A stretch of 64,000 nucleotides of DNA from Paenacidovorax monticola (GCF_014489595.1 NZ_CP060790.1:4526001-4590000), one strand, 5' to 3'. Positions 31,271 to 41,244 are shown, numbered from the stretch's first letter. Translations and numbers: made by a program. The notes: a model not told the origin generated them from the letters alone.

Positions 31271-33103
31271 ATGCGTGAATCCTCTTTGGCTATGCGCTCC
31301 AGGGCCGCATGCGCCGGTCTTTTGGCCGGTCCCGTGCGTCTTTTGGATGCCCTGTTTCCCGGCCGTTGGCGCGGCGTTGCCTTGGGAGCCGCTCTGTGCG
31401 TGACGCCATTGCTCGCGTTGGCGCAAAGCTGTGCCGGCTCGGCCAATGCCCGGGGCAACTACATCCTCGGCATGGTGGACGGCACCGCCAGCGCCATGCA
31501 CTGGAACACCGGGCTGGTGTGGTCGCGCTGCTCTGTGGGTCGCGTGTGGAACGGCAGCAGTTGCACGGGGAACGACGATGTGCAGGAATGGAACACCTGG
31601 GCCGAGACGCGAAGGCTGCTGCCGAAGAGCTTCACGGGTCAGGAGCATTGGGGCCTGTCCGCTGGCTTTGCGCAAGATCTGCTGGCCAGCGGCGCTTGGC
31701 GCCTCCCCTATCTGGAGGAGCTGAAAGGGCTCACGGACGGTTGCGCTCCAGAGCCCAAGATCAACCGCGAGGTGTTCTGGGTCCAGCAGAATTTCGAGAA
31801 CTACTGGACGGCGTCGGTCAACAGCTTCGGCGATGGTGTCGCCTATGCCCTGCACTTCTACATCGGGATATATAACGGGTACCCGCGCAGCAATGCACAG
31901 AACCCGCGCACCTTTTCGGCCCGCATGGTGCGGGGTGGACAAGCCTTTGCGACCTTGCCGGCCCATCCCGCGCAGGTCGCTGGCACTGGCGTGCAGACCA
32001 GCTTCGCGGCCGTCACGGTGCAGGCGACTGCGGCTGGACAGGCCTGGGGCGGCGCACGCATCGAGGGACAGGGCAACCCCCAGTTCCGGGTCAACGGCGG
32101 TGCCTGGGTCACCGAGGCCATTGTTCGCAGCGGCGACCAGATTGCGGTGCGCGTGACGGCACCCATGGAGCTGGGCCAACGCTACACGGCCACGCTGCGG
32201 CTGCGCAGCGGTCTGACCACAGGTACGTCACCCAACGGCGAGAACCCTGCCGGCGAAGCCACGGCCGTGCAGGAGACCCGCAGCGACTTCGTGGTGGAGG
32301 CTGCGACCGTTCCGGGTATCCCCCTGGGGCTGTCCGCCGTGGGGGGCGATGGCTGGGCCGCGCTGGAGATATCCCCGCCTGCCGATGATGGCGGCACGGC
32401 TATCCTCCGCTACGAGGCCGAGGCCGCACCCCAGCCGTCCGGCGCGGTCACCACCGCGAGCTGCGATGGTGTCCGATGCACCGTCGGCAGCCTGGCCAAT
32501 GACACGGACTATCTGTTGCGCGTGCGTGCTGTCAACGCAGTGGGGGCCGGCCCGTGGAGTGCGCCCGCCGCCGCCACGCCGCGGATGGGCCACCCCGCCG
32601 TGCCCTTGCCGGAGGGGGCGGGCTCGGCCGCGGTGGTCATCACTGGCCAGCCTCCCGGCTGCACGCTGACTCAATTGCGCTTTGACGGAGCCGCCACGGC
32701 GGGCATCGCTCTGCCGGCCGGTGCCCGGCTGCCCCACGGGGTGATGCGTTTCGCCGTCAGCGGCTGCGCGGGCGCGAGCCTGCGCGTGAGCGTCACCTAC
32801 CCCACTTCGCTGAAGGGGCTGCAACTGCGTAAATGGGGGCCGCCACGGCCCGGTGCGCAGCCTGCCTGGTTCCCCAACGGCGCCACCTTGAGTGCCGATG
32901 GGCGCACGGTCAACTGGCAGATCGACGACGATGGGGCGGGCGACAACGACAGCTCGACGCCGGGTTCCATCGTGGACCCCTTCGCGCCCATGGCGCTGCC
33001 GTCCTCCACGCAGTCCATTCCCGCACTGAGCCCCTGGGGGTTGGCGCTGCTCACGGCTCTGGCCGCGCTGCTCGGCTGGCGACGCAGGTCGTACCGGGGC
33101 TGA
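31271..33103 (+). CDS. Exported Lcl/DUF1566 - fibronectin-like - choice-of-anchor U protein with IPTL-CTERM
   Basis: Exported protein of 610 residues (ATG 31271; ATG 31292 also possible). The order is a long signal peptide ending LALAQ; an Lcl/DUF1566-type domain (WNTGLVWSRCSVGRVWNG, ASGAWRLPYLEELKGL, YWTASVN) at about 55-225; a beta-rich segment; a fibronectin-III-like domain with GIPLGLSAVGGDGWAALEI; and a choice-of-anchor-U-type domain (CTLTQLRFDG, VTYPTSLKGLQLRKWG, PGSIVDPFAP). The C-terminal sorting tail is IPALSPWG, a hydrophobic helix and WRRRS, a variant of IPTLxxWG-CTERM cleaved by exosortase H. Base composition is slightly less GC-rich than its neighbours. Confidence 0.83.
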   Translation: MRESSLAMRSRAACAGLLAGPVRLLDALFPGRWRGVALGAALCVTPLLALAQSCAGSANARGNYILGMVDGTASAMHWNTGLVWSRCSVGRVWNGSSCTGNDDVQEWNTWAETRRLLPKSFTGQEHWGLSAGFAQDLLASGAWRLPYLEELKGLTDGCAPEPKINREVFWVQQNFENYWTASVNSFGDGVAYALHFYIGIYNGYPRSNAQNPRTFSARMVRGGQAFATLPAHPAQVAGTGVQTSFAAVTVQATAAGQAWGGARIEGQGNPQFRVNGGAWVTEAIVRSGDQIAVRVTAPMELGQRYTATLRLRSGLTTGTSPNGENPAGEATAVQETRSDFVVEAATVPGIPLGLSAVGGDGWAALEISPPADDGGTAILRYEAEAAPQPSGAVTTASCDGVRCTVGSLANDTDYLLRVRAVNAVGAGPWSAPAAATPRMGHPAVPLPEGAGSAAVVITGQPPGCTLTQLRFDGAATAGIALPAGARLPHGVMRFAVSGCAGASLRVSVTYPTSLKGLQLRKWGPPRPGAQPAWFPNGATLSADGRTVNWQIDDDGAGDNDSSTPGSIVDPFAPMALPSSTQSIPALSPWGLALLTALAALLGWRRRSYRG

Positions 33104-33183
33104 GATAGCGTGGAGAGCCACGGTCCTTGTGCGGAAACCTTCTGGAGCCATGAAGGGAAGAGCGGATCCAGCAGGCAGGCCGG

Positions 33184-33996
33184 TCACATGCCCTTGAACA
33201 GGTGCACGTACAGCCGGCTCACGGACAGCCGTTCGGGTCGTTCGCGTAGCTGCAGGTGCAGGCGCCCAGCCTCGTCGCGCTCGGCCAGGGCAATGGCACT
33301 GGCACGCACCACGGTGCCCCGGTGCACCTGCCAGAACACGGTGGGGTCCAACTGGGCCAAAAGCTCCTTGAGCGGGGTGCGGATCAGGTACTCCTGCGTG
33401 GCGGTGAGCACGCGCAGGTACTTGTCGGCCGCCTCCACGTAGATCACATCGGCCACCGGCACCATGTGGATCTGCGTGCCCTGGCTGGCCTGGATGACTT
33501 CGAGCCGGGGCGGAGGCATTGCCGCCGCACCCAGGCCCGGCGCGGCCAGCAGTGCGCGCAGCTGGGCCAGGGTGGCGTCCAGGTTGGCGCCTGACTCGGT
33601 AGCTGCCCGCGCTTGCGGGGAAAGCGCCGCACGCAGTTTCTGCACGGTTCTTTGCAGACGGGCGGCCTGTACGGGCTTCAGCAGGTAGTCCATGGCCTGC
33701 GCCTCGAAGGCCTGCACGGCGTACTGGTCGTAGGCCGTGACGAACACGAGCGCCGGGAACGGCGCCTCGGCGGGCCAGGCATCGGCCAGCTCGGCCGCCG
33801 CGTCCAGGCCGCTCTGGCCGGGCATGCGGATGTCGAAGAACAGCACCTCGGGCCGCAGCGCGAGGGCCTGCTGCACCGCGCTGAGCCCGTCGCCCACGGT
33901 GGCGGCAACGCGAAGCTCGGGCCAGGCGCGGGCCAGCTCGTGCTGGAGCGCGGCGGCCAGCAGCGGTTCATCCTCGGCGATCAGTGCTGTCGGCAT
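33184..33996 (-). CDS. LytTR-family response regulator
   Basis: Two-component response regulator of 270 residues. The receiver domain has EDE near residue 8, the phospho-acceptor Asp in FFDIRMPGQSG and the Lys in YLLKPVQ. After a long Ala-rich linker comes a LytTR DNA-binding domain (VIYVEAADKYLRVLT, FWQVHRGTVVRASAI). It overlaps the 3' end of the kinase gene by 29 nt and is its evident partner. Targets are unknown; LytTR regulators often act on cell-surface or peptide-uptake genes. Confidence 0.92.
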   Translation of the reverse strand: MPTALIAEDEPLLAAALQHELARAWPELRVAATVGDGLSAVQQALALRPEVLFFDIRMPGQSGLDAAAELADAWPAEAPFPALVFVTAYDQYAVQAFEAQAMDYLLKPVQAARLQRTVQKLRAALSPQARAATESGANLDATLAQLRALLAAPGLGAAAMPPPRLEVIQASQGTQIHMVPVADVIYVEAADKYLRVLTATQEYLIRTPLKELLAQLDPTVFWQVHRGTVVRASAIALAERDEAGRLHLQLRERPERLSVSRLYVHLFKGM

Positions 33997-35044
33997 GGGT
34001 CTTCCATGGAAAAGTGACGATGGCGCTGGTTCCGCCTGCGCTGCCAGCTATCAATTCAAGGGTGCCGGCGGTGCCGTACAGCGTGGCCAGCCGCTCGCGC
34101 ACCTGCTGCAGGCCGAAGTGGGTGCCGGGTTGGCGGGCGGCATGCGCCGGGACACCGCCGTGTAGCCCAGCGCCCGTGTCGTGCACGCTGAGCTGCACGC
34201 GCGCGCCATCTTGAAGCAGCCGGGCCTGCACGTCGATGCGCCCGCCCGCGATCTGTGGCTCCAGCCCGTGGTGGATGGCGTTCTCCACCAGCGGCTGCAG
34301 CAGCAGCGGCGGCACGAGCGCGCCGTGCAGCGCCTCGGGCAGGTCGAACCCATAGGCCAGGCGCGGCCCCATGCGCACGGCCATGAGTTCCAGGTAGTCG
34401 GCCAGCCGCGCGAACTCGTCGGCCAGCGGGTGCTGGATGCGGCGCGACGCGGCGAGCGTGGCGCGCAGGTAGGCGATGAGGCGGTCCAGCATGTGCTGCG
34501 CGCGGTCCGGGTCGGTGGCGATGAGCACGCGCAGGTTGGCCAGCGTGTTGAACAGCATGTGCGGCTCGAGCTGCGTCTCCAGCAGGCGCAGCTGGGCCTC
34601 GGTGGCCTGGCTGTGCGCCTCGGCCATGCGGGCTTCGAGCCATGCGCTCTTGCCCCGGTTGTAGAAGTAGTAGGTACCCGCCGTGCCCGCGAGCAGCGTG
34701 ATGCCAATCGAGATGCGCAGCTGCGTGCCGTCCGACGTCCAGGTGGACAGGCCCGTCCACTGGTCCGCCAGGGCGGTGCCGGCCACGTAGCCCAGCACCA
34801 TGCCCCCGGCGGGCAGGGCCAGCCCGGGCCAGCCCGTGGGCCAGCCGGTCTGTGCGCTGGAGGGGAACAGGTGGCGCCCGATGTCGATGAGCGCCCAGGT
34901 CAGCGTGCCGATGGCCAGCGAATACTTGAGCGGAATGTCGTAGGCTTGCTCGGGCCGGAAGGCGTACTGGATGGCCGAGATCGCCAGGCAGAAGGCCAGG
35001 GTCTGCAGCAGGTGCCGCAGCTTGTCGATCCAGTCGATGCGCAT
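33968..35044 (-). CDS. LytS/AlgZ-type sensor histidine kinase
   Basis: Membrane histidine kinase of 358 residues from ATG 35044. Four N-terminal hydrophobic segments are followed by a His_kinase (PF06580-type) domain whose phospho-acceptor is the His of LEPHMLFNTLANL. The ATPase N-box is PLVENAIHHGLEPQI, with G motifs in LSVHDTGAGLHG and GTHFGLQQVRERL. The last strand of the ATPase domain (LELIAGSAGGTSAIVTF) is encoded by copy D of the two-hairpin repeat. Transcribed with the LytTR regulator and preceded by a 2TM gene. Confidence 0.9.
   Translation of the reverse strand: MRIDWIDKLRHLLQTLAFCLAISAIQYAFRPEQAYDIPLKYSLAIGTLTWALIDIGRHLFPSSAQTGWPTGWPGLALPAGGMVLGYVAGTALADQWTGLSTWTSDGTQLRISIGITLLAGTAGTYYFYNRGKSAWLEARMAEAHSQATEAQLRLLETQLEPHMLFNTLANLRVLIATDPDRAQHMLDRLIAYLRATLAASRRIQHPLADEFARLADYLELMAVRMGPRLAYGFDLPEALHGALVPPLLLQPLVENAIHHGLEPQIAGGRIDVQARLLQDGARVQLSVHDTGAGLHGGVPAHAARQPGTHFGLQQVRERLATLYGTAGTLELIAGSAGGTSAIVTFPWKTHADSTDRRG
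34021..34061 (+). repeat. Two-hairpin repeat, copy D (inside the LytS-type kinase)
   Basis: Core from 34023 (GCGCTGGTTCCGCC) with GCGC at 16-19, AGCT at 24 and then ATCAATTCAA. It is antisense to, and translated as, the last strand of the kinase ATPase domain. Confidence 0.65.
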
Positions 35045-35060
35045 GGTGGGCCGGCGGGGC

Positions 35061-35356
35061 TCAGCGGCCCTGGCGTTCACGCAGCAGCCGTTCGCGCTCG
35101 CGCCGCACCATGCGCTCGCGCAGACCGCTGCCCGTGCCCAGCACGAAGACCGACACGCCGTGCAGCGCCAGCCCAGGCCCCAGCCCAGCAGCGGAAACAC
35201 CGACCAGGGCCGCTGGCCCCAGCCATAGCGCGAGAAGGCGAACACGGCCAGGTTGACGACCACGTAGACCAGCGCGTGCATGTACCAGCCCAGCTTGGCG
35301 CCCGCGCGCTTGCGCGCCAGCCGTTCGATGTCGTCGTCGGGGATCATGGCCGTCAT
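35061..35356 (-). CDS. 2TM-domain protein 1 (frameshifted in this sequence)
   Basis: Small membrane protein with two helices (2TM domain): [20 protein letters not shown], then VYVVVNLAVFAF and a second helix. The frame breaks at the ccc run 35172-35174. One extra base gives GLGLALHGVSVFVLGTGSG and RERMVRRERERLLRERQGR, a 98-residue protein. It closely matches the paralogue at 36349-36635 on the other side of the hydrolase gene. 2TM modules often sit in or beside LytS-type kinases, as here (16 nt upstream of the kinase). Start is ATG 35356 or 35347. Confidence 0.78.
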
Positions 35357-35357
35357 T

Positions 35358-36334
35358 CTAGGCAGCCGGCCTGCAGGCTTGCACGGCGGCCTGTATGCCG
35401 GCGGGATCAAGGACGAGGCCGACGTGGCCCACGCCCGGCACCACGGTGACAGGGGCTGCGCCGCCGGGCGGCGCGAACAGCGGGCCGTAGGCATCGGCAT
35501 CGAACAACTCGTCGCTGTCGCCCACCAGCACCTGCACGCGGCCCGAGGCCTGACGGATGTCGCCACGGTAGTCCTCGTGCGGGCGGAAGTTCATGGCGAG
35601 CGCGAACCCATACTCCGGTGTGAGCTGCGCGCGCGCCCGCTCGTCGAGCGCGAAGGCGAGCACCGGCAGGTGGTTCCAGCGCGTGATGCCCAGGCCGTTC
35701 AGCCAGGCCAGTGCGATGGTGCGTGGTAGGCCCACGGCGGCCCAGGCGCGGCCGGCGGGCTTGGCGGTAGGCGCATCTTGGTGCAGGAACGGGGCCAGCA
35801 GCACGTAGCGCTCGAACAGCGCGCCGTGCTCACTGGCGGCGAAGCGCAGCGCGAAGCCCCCGCCGGACGAGAATCCCAACAGCGTCTGCGGACCCGGGTG
35901 CGGCTCGGCACGCAGAAAGTCCCCACGTCATGTTCAAGCTGGCCTATGTAGCCGATCCGCCCGCGCATCCCCGAGCCTCCGTGGCCCCGAAGGTCGAGGG
36001 TCGCCACGGTGAAGCCGGCCTCCGCCAGGGCTTGGGCGAGCGCGTGCATGGACGCACCGTGCCCCGCCGATCCATGCACCAGCACCACGCGGCGTTTGCC
36101 CGCCAGCGGGTCAGCCGGCGCGTAGTGGCGCCAAGCAAGCGCGGTGCCGTCGCGGGCGGTGTAATGCCGCAGTGCAGGCAAGGAGGTGTAGTCCACCTGG
36201 ACGAAGGGGGTGTTGATGCTGGCAAGAGGCATCGGGGCGTGCGGGCCGCCGAAGACCAGGGTGCCGAGCAAGGTGGCCGCCGTGCCCAGGGTCAGGAGTC
36301 CCAGAGTGGTGGCCCAGGTGGCAGCAGCAGTCAT
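35358..36334 (-). CDS. Alpha/beta hydrolase (frameshifted in this sequence)
   Basis: Membrane-anchored alpha/beta hydrolase. An N-terminal hydrophobic helix (LGLLTLGTAATLLGTLVF) leads into the oxyanion stretch VVLVHGSAGHG, then TLDLRGHGGS and the nucleophile elbow GFSSGGG. A later acid/His region is LVGDSDELFD and VPGVGHVGL. The frame breaks at the C run 35921-35924; one more base gives HDVGDFLRAEPHPGPQTLLG and a 325-residue protein. It sits between two 2TM genes in the LytS/LytTR operon. The substrate is unknown. Confidence 0.82.
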
Positions 36335-36348
36335 GGAGAAATCCCGGC

Positions 36349-36635
36349 TCAGGGCTGTCGTGCGGTGATGCGCTCGCGCTCGGTGCGGACCATGCGCTCG
36401 AACAGCCCCCGCCGCCGGTGAACACGAACACGGCCAGGCCGTGTACCGCGAGCCCCAGGCCCCAGCCCAGGGCCGGGAACAGGGCCCAGTGGCGTCCGCT
36501 GGCGGCGGACAGGACGGCCAGCAGCAGGTTGACGAACAGGTAGACGGTGGCGTGGATGAACCAGCCGAGCTTGGCTCCCGCGCGCTTGCGGGCCAGGCGG
36601 TCGATGGGGTCTTCGTGGGCAGGGTGGTCGGTCAT
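36349..36635 (-). CDS. 2TM-domain protein 2 (frameshifted in this sequence)
   Basis: Paralogue of the 2TM protein at 35061-35356: [20 protein letters not shown], two membrane helices ([12 protein letters not shown] and [14 protein letters not shown]) and a basic tail. The frame breaks at the C run 36406-36410; one extra base gives [18 protein letters not shown] and a 95-residue protein. 14 nt upstream of the hydrolase gene in the same operon. Confidence 0.78.
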
Positions 36636-36680
36636 GACGTGGCTCCGTGGAATGGCCGGAAAGGGAAAGGAGAGGGTGGC

Positions 36681-37091
36681 TCAGAGCCAGCCGAGCTGGG
36701 TGCCCAGCCAGTGGCCCAGCAGGCGGCTGGGCAGCAGCGTGAAGAAGCCCGCGATCACGCAGGCGCCCAGGTAGAGGCGCTGCATCATCTGGCGGTGGCC
36801 CGCGATGTTGCCGCGCAGCAGGTGGCGGAACGCCAGGAACAGCATGCCCAGCGTGACCGGGATCAGCAGGTGGATGGGGCCGAAGCCGGCCCAGCGCGGG
36901 CCCTGGCTGCCCTGGATGAACAGGGCCGAGATGGCGGCCAGGACCATGAGGGTGACCCAGGCGTAGCCCGCGGCGCGGTGCAGGCGCGGGCGCTGGGCCC
37001 CGCGCCGGCGCGCCCAGAGCGCGACGGGGCCCAGCACGGTGGCGGCCAGCGCGGCGCTGGCGTGGATGGCGATGGCGGGGGTGATGGTCAT
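36681..37091 (-). CDS. DUF2306-like predicted membrane protein
   Basis: Integral membrane protein of 136 residues with four hydrophobic segments, starting [12 protein letters not shown] at ATG 37091 (GGAGA upstream). Conserved-looking features are [20 protein letters not shown] and [28 protein letters not shown], as in DUF2306/YozB-type proteins. It is the first gene of the minus-strand operon ending in the LytTR regulator, and divergent from uppP. The biochemical role is unknown. Confidence 0.78.
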   Translation of the reverse strand: MTITPAIAIHASAALAATVLGPVALWARRRGAQRPRLHRAAGYAWVTLMVLAAISALFIQGSQGPRWAGFGPIHLLIPVTLGMLFLAFRHLLRGNIAGHRQMMQRLYLGACVIAGFFTLLPSRLLGHWLGTQLGWL

Positions 37092-37295
37092 GGCAGTCTC
37101 CGGTGCGGCGATGGACGGGACTGTGCCCGCCGCGTGCGGCACGGGCCAGCGCCTTGCGACGAACCGCAGATCGGCGGCGCGAAACGCCGCCGGGGCGGCG
37201 CGGACGGCGGCCGATGGCGGCGGTGTTGCATCGGGGTACCGCCGCGCGCACGGGATAATTCCGCCTTTCAACTGCCCATCTTTCTAAGGACGCGC

Positions 37296-38122
37296 GTGGA
37301 TATCGTTTTGCTGCTGAAGGCCGCCATCATGGGCGTGGTCGAGGGATTGACCGAGTTTTTGCCCATTTCCTCCACCGGCCATCTGATCCTGGCGGGCTCG
37401 CTGCTCGGCTTCGACGACGCCAAGGCCAAGGTGTTCGACATCGCGATCCAGACCGGCGCCATCTTCGCCGTGGTGCTCGTGTACTGGCAGAAGATCCGCG
37501 CCACGCTCGTGGCCCTGCCGAGCCAGCGCCAGGCGCAGCGCTTCGCGCTCAACGTGATCGTGGGGTTCCTGCCGGCCGTGGTGCTGGCGCTGATCTTCGG
37601 CAAGCTCATCAAGGCGCACCTGTTCACGCCCGTGGTGGTGGCCAGCACCTTCATCCTGGGGGCTTCGTGATCCTGTGGGCCGAGCGGCGGACTGCCGCGG
37701 CCACGCGCGTGCACTCGGTGGACGACATGACCGTGGTCGACGCGCTCAAGGTCGGCCTCGTGCAGTGCCTGGCCATGGTGCCCGGCACGAGCCGCAGTGG
37801 CGCCACCATCATCGGCGGCATGCTGATGGGGCTGTCGCGCCAGGCGGCCACCGACTTCTCGTTCTTCCTGGCCATTCCCACGCTGATCGGCGCGGGCGTG
37901 TACAGCCTGTACAAGGAGCGCGCGCTGCTCTCTGCGGCGGATATCCCGCTGTTCGCCACGGGGCTGGTCTTCTCCTTCGTGAGCGCCTGGCTGTGCGTGC
38001 GCTGGCTGCTGCGCTATATCGGCACGCACAGTTTTGTTCCGTTTGCTTATTACCGCATCGTCTTTGGCGTGGTGGTCCTCGCGACGGCCTGGACGGGCGT
38101 GGTGAGCTGGAGCGGCGGCTAG
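37296..38122 (+). CDS. uppP: Undecaprenyl-diphosphatase, UppP/BacA (frameshifted in this sequence)
   Basis: Membrane enzyme that recycles the cell-wall lipid carrier by removing a phosphate from undecaprenyl diphosphate. GTG 37296 follows TAAGGA. Motif 1 is [20 protein letters not shown] and motif 2 is [14 protein letters not shown]. The two halves are in different frames, split at the G run 37658-37662; one more G gives [15 protein letters not shown] and a normal 275-residue UppP. A broken copy of so useful a gene argues for a sequence error. Confidence 0.92.
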
Positions 38123-38291
38123 GCAGGTCTGGCCGAGGGGCCCTTTATCCACGCGGGCTGGGGCAAAAGCCAGTGCGCGTTTGGCGGGAAAGATGCTAAG
38201 CTGGCCGGCACTATTCCAAGTCGGCCGGCCCTGCAGCACGCGGACACGCCCAGGGGCCGCTGGCCACAACGGTGCGAGGGGTTCCCACTGC

Positions 38292-39625
38292 ATGCTGCCA
38301 CATGAGCTATCGCTGGTCCTGCCGGCCCTCGCTTCGGGGAGCGGGCCGCATCCGCATGCTCCACCCGAGGAGGTGCTGGCGATGCTGACCCGCAACGTGG
38401 GGGCCACGGTCGCCGTGTTCAACCGTCAGCTCGTGCTGGTCTATGCCAACGAAGAATACGGGCGCTGGTTCGGTGCCCTTCCGTCGCGGCTTATCGGCAA
38501 GACGCTGGTCGAGTTGTATGGCGCCGCCGACTGCACGCGCTTCATGCCCTTCGTGGAGCGGGTGCTCAAGGGCGAGCGCATCCAGTACGAGCGCCTGGTC
38601 CCCAACCCCGAGGGGTTCCAGGAGTGGCGCACCATCTGCCTCACGCCCCTGCGCGACGCGGGGGCGAGGTCGAGGGCTTCGTGACCACCGCCCTCGGCGT
38701 GCACGAGCTACAGGTCACCATGAGCGCGCTGCGTGCGGCCAACCAGCGCCTGTCCTCGCACATGGACAACAGCCCCCTGGCGGTCCTGGAGCTGGACGAC
38801 CGGCTGCACCTGCTGCACTGCTCGCGCCGGGCCATCCAGCTCATGGGCTGGCGTGTCGACGAGCCGCTCGTGGGGCGCTCGCTGATGGATCTGCTGGGCT
38901 CCCAGGCCGCCGATCCGCACCTGGCCGATGCACTGCATCGCCTGCAGGCCGGCCAGGAATCGCAGAACCGCGCGGAAACCTGCTTCCGGCAGCGCGACGG
39001 GGCGGAAGTGCACTGCGAGTGGTTCAATTCGGCGCTGACCGATGCGACCGGCCGCGTCACGTCGATCATGGCGCTGGTGCAGGACGTGTCCGCCAAGATC
39101 CAGATCGCGCGCCAGCAGCACTATCTGGCCCAGCACGATTCGCTCACGGGCCTGTTCAACCGGGCCGCCTTCCATGACCGGCTGGAGCGCGCGCTGGAGC
39201 GTGCGCAGCGGCATACGGGCAAGGTGGCGCTGCTGTTCATCGACCTCGACGGCTTCAAGCGCGTGAACGACGAGGAAGGGCACCGTGCCGGCGATGAGGT
39301 GCTGCGCATCGTGGCCCAGCGCCTGGTGCACGCCGTGCGCGAGCACGACACCGTGGCGCGCCTGGGGGGCGACGAGTTCCTGGTGATGCTCGACACCGAC
39401 GTGACCCACGAGGTGCCCCGTGCGATCGGCCAGCGCATCATCGACGCGCTGTGCCAGCCCATGGTGGTCGATGGGCGCCCCCTGGCGGTGGGCGCCAGCA
39501 TCGGCGTGGCCATGCACCCCCCGCTCGATGGCAGCATCGACGTGCTGATGGGGCGTGCCGACCAGGCCATGTACATGGCCAAGCGCACCGGCAAGGGGCG
39601 CCTGGCCTACGCCGAGCCGGCGTGA
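38292..39625 (+). CDS. PAS-PAS-GGDEF diguanylate cyclase (frameshifted in this sequence)
   Basis: Makes the second messenger cyclic di-GMP. The order is PAS 1 (VAVFNRQLVLVYANEEYGRWFG), PAS 2 (ELDDRLHLLHCSRRAIQLMG) and a GGDEF domain with RLGGDEFLVM. A product-inhibition site, REHD, lies five residues before GGDEF. No membrane segment, so it acts in the cytoplasm. The frame breaks at the G run 38660-38664; one more G gives RDAGGEVEGFVTTALG and 444 residues. Start uncertain: ATG 38292 is used, but ATG 38382 has a better ribosome site (GAGGAGG). Confidence 0.87.
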
Positions 39626-39636
39626 CGGCACGCCGG
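39617..39636. terminator. Hairpin over the diguanylate cyclase stop codon
   Basis: Perfect 8-bp stem CCGGCGTG / CACGCCGG with a 4-nt loop, overlapping the TGA at 39623-39625. It lies between convergent genes and has no T run. A terminator is possible. Confidence 0.4.
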
Positions 39637-39652
39637 GCCCGGTCCCGGGAGT

Positions 39653-41119
39653 TCAGGGCAGGCGGATGCTCTGCTCGAAGCGGAAGAAGTTCGTGGGGTC
39701 GTACAGCGCCTTCACGGCCTGCAGCTCGGGGTAGGCATCGCCCCAGTACGCCTGGGCGAAATCCTGCAGGCGGCGGTCCGGGTAGTTCTGGTACACGTGG
39801 CCGTTGAGGAAGGGCTGGGCCAGCTGCATGAAGCCGTCGAGCCAGGCCTCGGTCTGCGCGCGTTCCTCGGGCGTGCGCCAGAACACGTCCACCACCAGGT
39901 CGGCGTCGGCATCGCGGTGGATGAAGGCGCTGTCCTTCGCGGGGTAGCGGTTGATGGCGCCGCCATAGGGCTCCAGGTAGGCCATGGACCACGTGTTGGG
40001 CGAGGTCGAGAAGTAGTCGATCAGCCGCTGCCAGTCGGCGCGCGCCAGCGGACGGCTGAAGTAGCCGCAGGCCTTGGTCTCGCAGATGCCGTCGGGCAGG
40101 TTCTCGGGCAGGGAGTAGGGGTGGTCGTCGAGCCAGTTGTTCATGTCCGGGTAGGTGCCCATGCGGTCCACCAGCAACTGGGCGCTCGGGATGGCGAGCA
40201 GCGGCGCGATGGCCTTCAGCCCGTCGTCGCGGCTGCCGCAGAACATGCCCTGCACCATGTAGCAGGGGCTGCCGTTGTGGAAGCCCAGGTTCATCATGTA
40301 GCCCAGCGCATCGGGGGCGCCGGTCTTCATGTAGCGGGCCTGCATCAGCTCGAGCACCTCGGCTGCGTGCGCCGCGTCCCAGCCGATGGACCAGGCCCAC
40401 ACCTGGTCCAGCCGCACCATGCGGTAGGTGACCTGCAGCAGCACGCCGAAATTGCCGCCCGTGCCGCCGCGCATGGCCCAGTACAGGCGCGGGTTCTCGG
40501 TTGCGCTGGCCGTGACGATGGTGCCGCTGGCCAGCGCGACGCGGAACGATTCCACGAGGTCGCTCTGGATGCCGAACATGCGCGAGGTGTAGCCATAGCC
40601 CCCGCCCTGCACGAAGCCACCCACGCACACATTGCCGCAGGCCCCCGTGGGCACATGCCAGCCCGTGTGGTTCATGGCGCCGTTGAAATGGTCGAAATCG
40701 GTGCCGGGGCGCACATGGACGCGGGCCGTGGGCGGGTCCAGCACCACGCCCTGCAGCTCGCTCAGGTCGATCACCATGCCGTCGTTCACCGAGTAGCCGG
40801 CGGTGCTGTGCCCGCCGCTGCGCACGGCCACCCAGAGGTGGTATTTGCGCGCCGCGGCCAGGCATTCCAGCACATCGTTCTCGCAGACGCAGTACACGAT
40901 GATCTGCGGGTAGGCCTGGAAGGCATGGTTGGACTCCTGCCGGTCCTTGTCGTAGTTGGGGTCCGAGGGCAGGACGATGCGCCCCACCAGCCGGGACTCG
41001 AGTTCGGCCAGTGCATCCCAAGGGACGGCGGGGCTGGCGGCGTTGCGGGCGGCCAGTCCGTGCAGATGCGCCACGCGGGCGTCCTTGGCGATACGGGCAG
41101 GGCTCTTGCGATGGGCCAT
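39653..41119 (-). CDS. BBE-type FAD-linked oxidoreductase
   Basis: Berberine-bridge-enzyme-like flavoprotein of 488 residues. The FAD-binding PCMH domain has VRSGGHSTAGYS, whose His is the usual covalent FAD attachment site, and TGACGNVCVGGFVQGGGYG, whose Cys could form the second (6-S-cysteinyl) bond. The C-terminal BBE segment is LYDPTNFFRFEQSI. There is no signal peptide. Family members oxidise sugars, alkaloids or similar alcohols; the substrate here is unknown. RBS GGAGG before ATG 41119. Monocistronic by appearance. Confidence 0.86.
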   Translation of the reverse strand: MAHRKSPARIAKDARVAHLHGLAARNAASPAVPWDALAELESRLVGRIVLPSDPNYDKDRQESNHAFQAYPQIIVYCVCENDVLECLAAARKYHLWVAVRSGGHSTAGYSVNDGMVIDLSELQGVVLDPPTARVHVRPGTDFDHFNGAMNHTGWHVPTGACGNVCVGGFVQGGGYGYTSRMFGIQSDLVESFRVALASGTIVTASATENPRLYWAMRGGTGGNFGVLLQVTYRMVRLDQVWAWSIGWDAAHAAEVLELMQARYMKTGAPDALGYMMNLGFHNGSPCYMVQGMFCGSRDDGLKAIAPLLAIPSAQLLVDRMGTYPDMNNWLDDHPYSLPENLPDGICETKACGYFSRPLARADWQRLIDYFSTSPNTWSMAYLEPYGGAINRYPAKDSAFIHRDADADLVVDVFWRTPEERAQTEAWLDGFMQLAQPFLNGHVYQNYPDRRLQDFAQAYWGDAYPELQAVKALYDPTNFFRFEQSIRLP

Positions 41120-41244
41120 GAACAGTTTCCTCCAATGGATGTGGAACCTCTGTATGTAACCGAGTGTTGCCCTTTTGTCTTGCGGTGTTTGCGCGGGTAG
41201 CGTCCGGCCCCGGGGCCGTGGTGGAGTTTCCGCCGCGGATACCG

